Assembly: GCA_021151685.1 (NCBI GenBank)
Contig: JAGKWS010000106.1
Location: 1-25,835, forward strand
Length of the DNA: 25,835 nucleotides
Direction of reading: 5' to 3'
Source of the DNA: Chitinophagaceae bacterium
GTDB taxonomy: Bacteria; Bacteroidota; Bacteroidia; Chitinophagales; Chitinophagaceae
Positions 22,400 through 25,835 of the stretch are shown piece by piece (the stretch's first letter is position 1; every line of letters begins with the position of its first letter). The translations under genes and the position numbers were made by a program. Under the pieces are notes generated by a model. The model had not been told where the DNA came from and made no database searches. It was given only the letters and a program-made list of their open reading frames with translations.

Positions 22400-25300
22400 C
22401 TACCCCATATTTTCTTTCTGGTGCAGCGGCATACGAATGTAGAAGGTAGTCCCCTCACCCTCAGCCGGTTCAAACCATATTGCCCCCTTCCAAAATTCTA
22501 TAATTTTTTTGGTCATGGCCAGCCCCAGCCCCGTACCAGACGATTTGGTGGTGAAGTAGGGCTGGAAAATGCGCTGGGCCACATCGGGGCTTATACCTGT
22601 TCCGTTATCGGTTACAGATACGGTTACAGTATCATCGCCCCGCACCAGCCGAACCTGTATCAACCCTTTTTGCCCCTCGGGTATGGCCTGTTTGGCATTC
22701 TCCAGCAGGTTGGTAAACAGGCGCAGTAGCTGGCTATGGTCCGACCATACAGTTACAGGCCCTTCAGGTTTCAGCAATTCTACTGTCAGGTCTTGCTCGT
22801 TGCGGTACAGGCCGGTGGCGTTTTCCAGCAGTTCGGCAATATCCAGCTCTTCGGGCTGGGCTTCGGGCATTTTGGCAAAGTTCGAGAACTCTGAGGCAAT
22901 GTAGGTGAGGTTGTCTATCTGTTCTATTACCGACTCCGACACCCGCTGTGCCAGTTGTTTAATGTTGGGAGCATCATTCCTTACCGCCTGTAGCAGGTAC
23001 TGTATGTTCAGCTTCATGGGGGTAAGGGGGTTCTTTATTTCGTGCGCCACTTGCCGCGCCATTTCGCGCCAGGCGGTCTCGCGCTCGCTGCGCGCCAGCA
23101 GGGCGGCATTTTCTTCTACGGTATTCACCATTTTGTTATACTCGGCTACCAGCAGGCCTATCTCATCGTCATAGGGCCATTGTATGCGTTCGTTCTGCTG
23201 TAGGTTCAGCCGCCCAAACTGACCAATAATCACATTGAACGAACCCGTAACCCACCGGGTAATGTACACCGTTATCAGGCTTGCTATCAAAAAGATGAAG
23301 GCGTACACATTGATGAGGGTGATAACAATGTTGGATACCTGAAACTTGATTTCTTTCTCTGACGAGAAGAAGGGCACATTGAGGTAGCCCAACACTTCGC
23401 CTTTTTCGTCGGACATGGGCTCGTATGCCGACAGGTAGGAGAGGCCAGCCACCTGCTCATCTTGTATCACCACAGAGCGGCCTGTTTTGCTTATCTGGTA
23501 GAGCGCATCTTTGCGCATGATGCGGGCCAGTAGGCCTTTCTGGTATATCTCATCTTCAGAAGAGGCATACAGGTAGCCATCATTGTCGAACAGGTTAATA
23601 TCTATCTTCTGGCTGGTAGCAACGGTGGCAATAAACTTGCGGAAGGGAACCGACTGGGTAACAGAATCGAAAATGGCTGCATTGTCGTATGCATGGGCCG
23701 CATTCAGATAGCCTTGCAGGGCCTGCCGCGCTGTTTGCATAGAGCCTTGCAGGCGGGCAGTACTGGCAGCTCTGTAGCGCGATGTGAAGTAGGCAATAGT
23801 AACAATGCCTATGATAACAAAAGACACTGACACCACCCCCAGCATGGCATACTGTATACGCTTGCGCAGCGTAAGGCGCATATACTTGCGTGTAGCAGAC
23901 CATCCGGCAAAGTAGGATAGGTATATCTGGTATAGCAGTATCACCAACGCCAGCAGCACCTGCATACAAAATACGTAGAAGAATACCGTAATGGTTTCTA
24001 TGAGTACGTTGCTATCGTGTACTACTACTATCGTTCGCTTGTCTGATACACGATACCGGAGTTCCGATACATTGCCGTTCCTGATAAATGTGTAACTGTC
24101 TTCGGCCAGTGCCTCATCGGGCGGCAAGGTGGTGATAAATGGATAGCCTGCGCCACGTGTTACCAACCGGTTGTTTACATACACAGCATACAGGTATTCT
24201 TTTTCGCGCATGCCGGCCTTGCCTGCATTTGGCAGCAACAACTCGGGGAACACCGTCTCGGCAGCTTGCTTTTTCAGGGTCATGTCTATGACTACATAGC
24301 CCACCTTGTGGTTGATGGTGTCGCTGTATATAGGTATCCAGCACAGATAGGCATTGCGGTCTGGTATAGACTCTTTGTAAAAAAGGTAGGGCGAGCCGGT
24401 AATAATGGCCTCCTCTTTCTGTTTGTTCAGCACATTCAGCAGTGTAGAGTCGCGGTTTTGCAGAGGCATACCTTCCTTGTCGAACAGGTAGTACTGAGGG
24501 TCGTAGCGGCTGGTGGCCATAGAGGTATACAAACTATCCAGCCTGCGGTTCACGGTTTTTCGGGTTGCTGCATTGGGGCTGGCAAAATAGGCTTTTACTA
24601 CTGCATCTTGCTCTATGAGCCCTGCCGTACGGTCGAAGCCGAACTCCAAGAGGTTGTCGCGGCGCGGGGCAAGGTGTTGTTCTACATAGGCTTTACGCTC
24701 CTCGCGCTCGCGGTAGGTATTAAAGTATTGTACCAGGCCCGTACAAAACGCCCCAATAAACAGTGCCCATACAATCATTTGCGGCTCAAAGAGGTCTGAA
24801 ACCAGTTTCAGTCGCGGATACTCCAGCAACACCACAAACACCAGCAACCATGCCAGCAGGCACCAATACAGCGGTTGTGCATAGCTGCCGGTGAGGGCCA
24901 ACACCAGCATGCCCGTTGCCAGTATAAGCCCGTACCGCTGTATACGCCCCGGCACCAGTTGCATGAGCTGAAAGTTGAGGATGCTGATGATCATACAGGA
25001 TATACCTGTAATGATACACACCTCCAGCAACCCCAGCACGGTATATATATTCACAGTATTGAAACGGCTGACATCGAAAGATATGCTGGAGTCGAGCACC
25101 AGACTGCGCACCAGACTGGTAAACAATAGCAGCCACGCACACATGAGTGTGGCAAAAAGAGGTGGCAATGCCTTGCGTAGCAATTGGCTGCGGGTGTTGG
25201 AAAAATAAGTTTTGTAGGGTGTGTGGCGGGTTACAAAGATTACCAGCCACAACACACATAGGGTATTGATAAACAGATCGCCAAAAGAGGGCAGTGCTGC

Positions 25301-25835
25301 GCTGGATGCATAGAGCTGTGGCGAGAAAAAGAGCAGGGCCTCCAAATTGAAGGGTAGGCCATACATATATAGCCACACCCTGAGAGCGGTAATGATAAAG
25401 ACCATACTGCCCAACCCAACCAATACGCTGTACTTGCGGGTAAGGTGAATGAGCATGAGGTTGACCCACGATACACTGGCCAGTACGGCCGCTACCAGCA
25501 AAGTCAGAAAAAGTTGGTCTGGCACCCACTTCTGCGCATCTGTGGCCGATAACAACAAATAGAAGATGGGCTTGCCATTGCGCAATGTTACCGGGTATGC
25601 CCCGCCCGGCCGCCCTTCGGCGGGCATGATGCGGGTGCCCGCCCCAATGTAGGGCGATGCCGGAAAGTGCGATTGCAAATAATCGTTCTCTACCGGATAG
25701 CTTATTTGCACAGGCATAAGGGCCACCAATCTGCGGCCCTGACTACAGGTGGCTATTTTTTGTACAAATACACCTTTTTCGTTGGTAACAAGGGTGGTGC
25801 CGGCGGTGTCAGATACTTGTGTTTCGGGTATAATG
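22400..25835 (-). CDS. NtrY-like multi-pass sensor histidine kinase, N-terminus beyond the window
   Basis: At least 1144 residues are in frame and no stop occurs before the window edge. Translation above the TTG at 25729 (VFVQKIATCSQGRRLVALMP) looks like normal protein, so the true start is to the right. After an N-terminal extracytoplasmic piece comes a block of about seven membrane helices (25.5-24.7 kb), a periplasmic sensor domain (about 24.7-24.0 kb), two helices, a second periplasmic domain (about 23.75-23.3 kb), a last helix (LINVYAFIFLIASLITVYI) and a HAMP domain. Then a HisKA domain with HEIKNPLTPMKL (histidine codon at 23042-23044) and a HATPase domain with NLLENAKQAI, VTDNGTGIS and SSGTGLGLAM complete the chain. 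The kinase motifs are intact. The HEIKNPLTPM type is that of NtrY/NtrB kinases that feed NtrC-like regulators. No receiver partner is adjacent in the window. Confidence 0.93.
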   Translation of the reverse strand, partial: IIPETQVSDTAGTTLVTNEKGVFVQKIATCSQGRRLVALMPVQISYPVENDYLQSHFPASPYIGAGTRIMPAEGRPGGAYPVTLRNGKPIFYLLLSATDAQKWVPDQLFLTLLVAAVLASVSWVNLMLIHLTRKYSVLVGLGSMVFIITALRVWLYMYGLPFNLEALLFFSPQLYASSAALPSFGDLFINTLCVLWLVIFVTRHTPYKTYFSNTRSQLLRKALPPLFATLMCAWLLLFTSLVRSLVLDSSISFDVSRFNTVNIYTVLGLLEVCIITGISCMIISILNFQLMQLVPGRIQRYGLILATGMLVLALTGSYAQPLYWCLLAWLLVFVVLLEYPRLKLVSDLFEPQMIVWALFIGAFCTGLVQYFNTYREREERKAYVEQHLAPRRDNLLEFGFDRTAGLIEQDAVVKAYFASPNAATRKTVNRRLDSLYTSMATSRYDPQYYLFDKEGMPLQNRDSTLLNVLNKQKEEAIITGSPYLFYKESIPDRNAYLCWIPIYSDTINHKVGYVVIDMTLKKQAAETVFPELLLPNAGKAGMREKEYLYAVYVNNRLVTRGAGYPFITTLPPDEALAEDSYTFIRNGNVSELRYRVSDKRTIVVVHDSNVLIETITVFFYVFCMQVLLALVILLYQIYLSYFAGWSATRKYMRLTLRKRIQYAMLGVVSVSFVIIGIVTIAYFTSRYRAASTARLQGSMQTARQALQGYLNAAHAYDNAAIFDSVTQSVPFRKFIATVATSQKIDINLFDNDGYLYASSEDEIYQKGLLARIMRKDALYQISKTGRSVVIQDEQVAGLSYLSAYEPMSDEKGEVLGYLNVPFFSSEKEIKFQVSNIVITLINVYAFIFLIASLITVYITRWVTGSFNVIIGQFGRLNLQQNERIQWPYDDEIGLLVAEYNKMVNTVEENAALLARSERETAWREMARQVAHEIKNPLTPMKLNIQYLLQAVRNDAPNIKQLAQRVSESVIEQIDNLTYIASEFSNFAKMPEAQPEELDIAELLENATGLYRNEQDLTVELLKPEGPVTVWSDHSQLLRLFTNLLENAKQAIPEGQKGLIQVRLVRGDDTVTVSVTDNGTGISPDVAQRIFQPYFTTKSSGTGLGLAMTKKIIEFWKGAIWFEPAEGEGTTFYIRMPLHQKENMG

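Noticed and set aside
1..25835. CRISPR arrays, tRNA or rRNA genes, insertion sequences, integrases
   Set aside because: No regularly spaced repeats, tRNA cloverleaf, rRNA-like sequence or transposase/integrase frame was seen on either strand.

Overview
The window looks like a chromosomal segment from a Bacteroidota bacterium, most likely of the Chitinophagaceae/Sphingobacteriia type. The evidence is two proteins with type IX secretion (T9SS) sorting domains (one type B gliding-motility C-terminus, one type A), Bacteroidota-typical families (DUF4159, DUF4783, a rhomboid with the short C-terminal tail seen in that phylum), few recognisable Shine-Dalgarno sequences, and repeated TAnnTTTG -7 boxes directly upstream of start codons. 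The assignment comes from reading the sequence; no search was run.

Layout. 1-1221: a bidirectional terminator and a minus-strand NtrC-type response regulator that ends without a DNA-binding helix-turn-helix. 1582-4542: a large secreted cell-surface protein with three SprB-like repeats, three PKD domains and a type B sorting domain. 4890-6899: ECF sigma factor, rsmE and a DUF4159 protein, all plus strand. 6988-8878: minus-strand DUF4783 protein, a 64-residue ORF and a rhomboid-like membrane protein. 9030-10460: glycyl-tRNA synthetase. 10511-12529: a two-gene RloA/RloB (AbiL-like) ATPase plus putative nuclease pair, the best defence candidate here. 12626-14804: a FadN-type beta-oxidation gene broken by an internal deletion and frameshift. 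14975-15523: a small membrane-anchored protein of unknown function. 15530-19723 (minus): a T9SS-exported phospholipase D-superfamily protein with fibronectin III domains, a solo Vsr mismatch endonuclease and a ferritin-like diiron protein. 19899-22273 (minus): a GHL10/DUF187 glycosidase-like protein and a secreted non-specific endonuclease. 22400-25835 (minus): a large multi-pass NtrY-like sensor kinase whose N-terminus lies beyond the window.

How they fit together. Most of the window is housekeeping (rsmE, glyS, sigma factor) and cell-envelope or secreted functions. Accessory character is concentrated in 10.5-15 kb (defence pair beside a decayed fad gene) and 15.5-22.3 kb (exported PLD enzyme, Vsr, exported nuclease). 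The HTH-less response regulator at one end and the NtrY-like kinase at the other belong to families that work together, but they are about 21 kb apart and no link is shown. I did not find a system I can call wholly new. The points most worth checking are the RloA/RloB pair, the rhomboid that has lost both catalytic residues, the internally deleted fadN, and the near-leaderless promoter arrangement shared by several genes.
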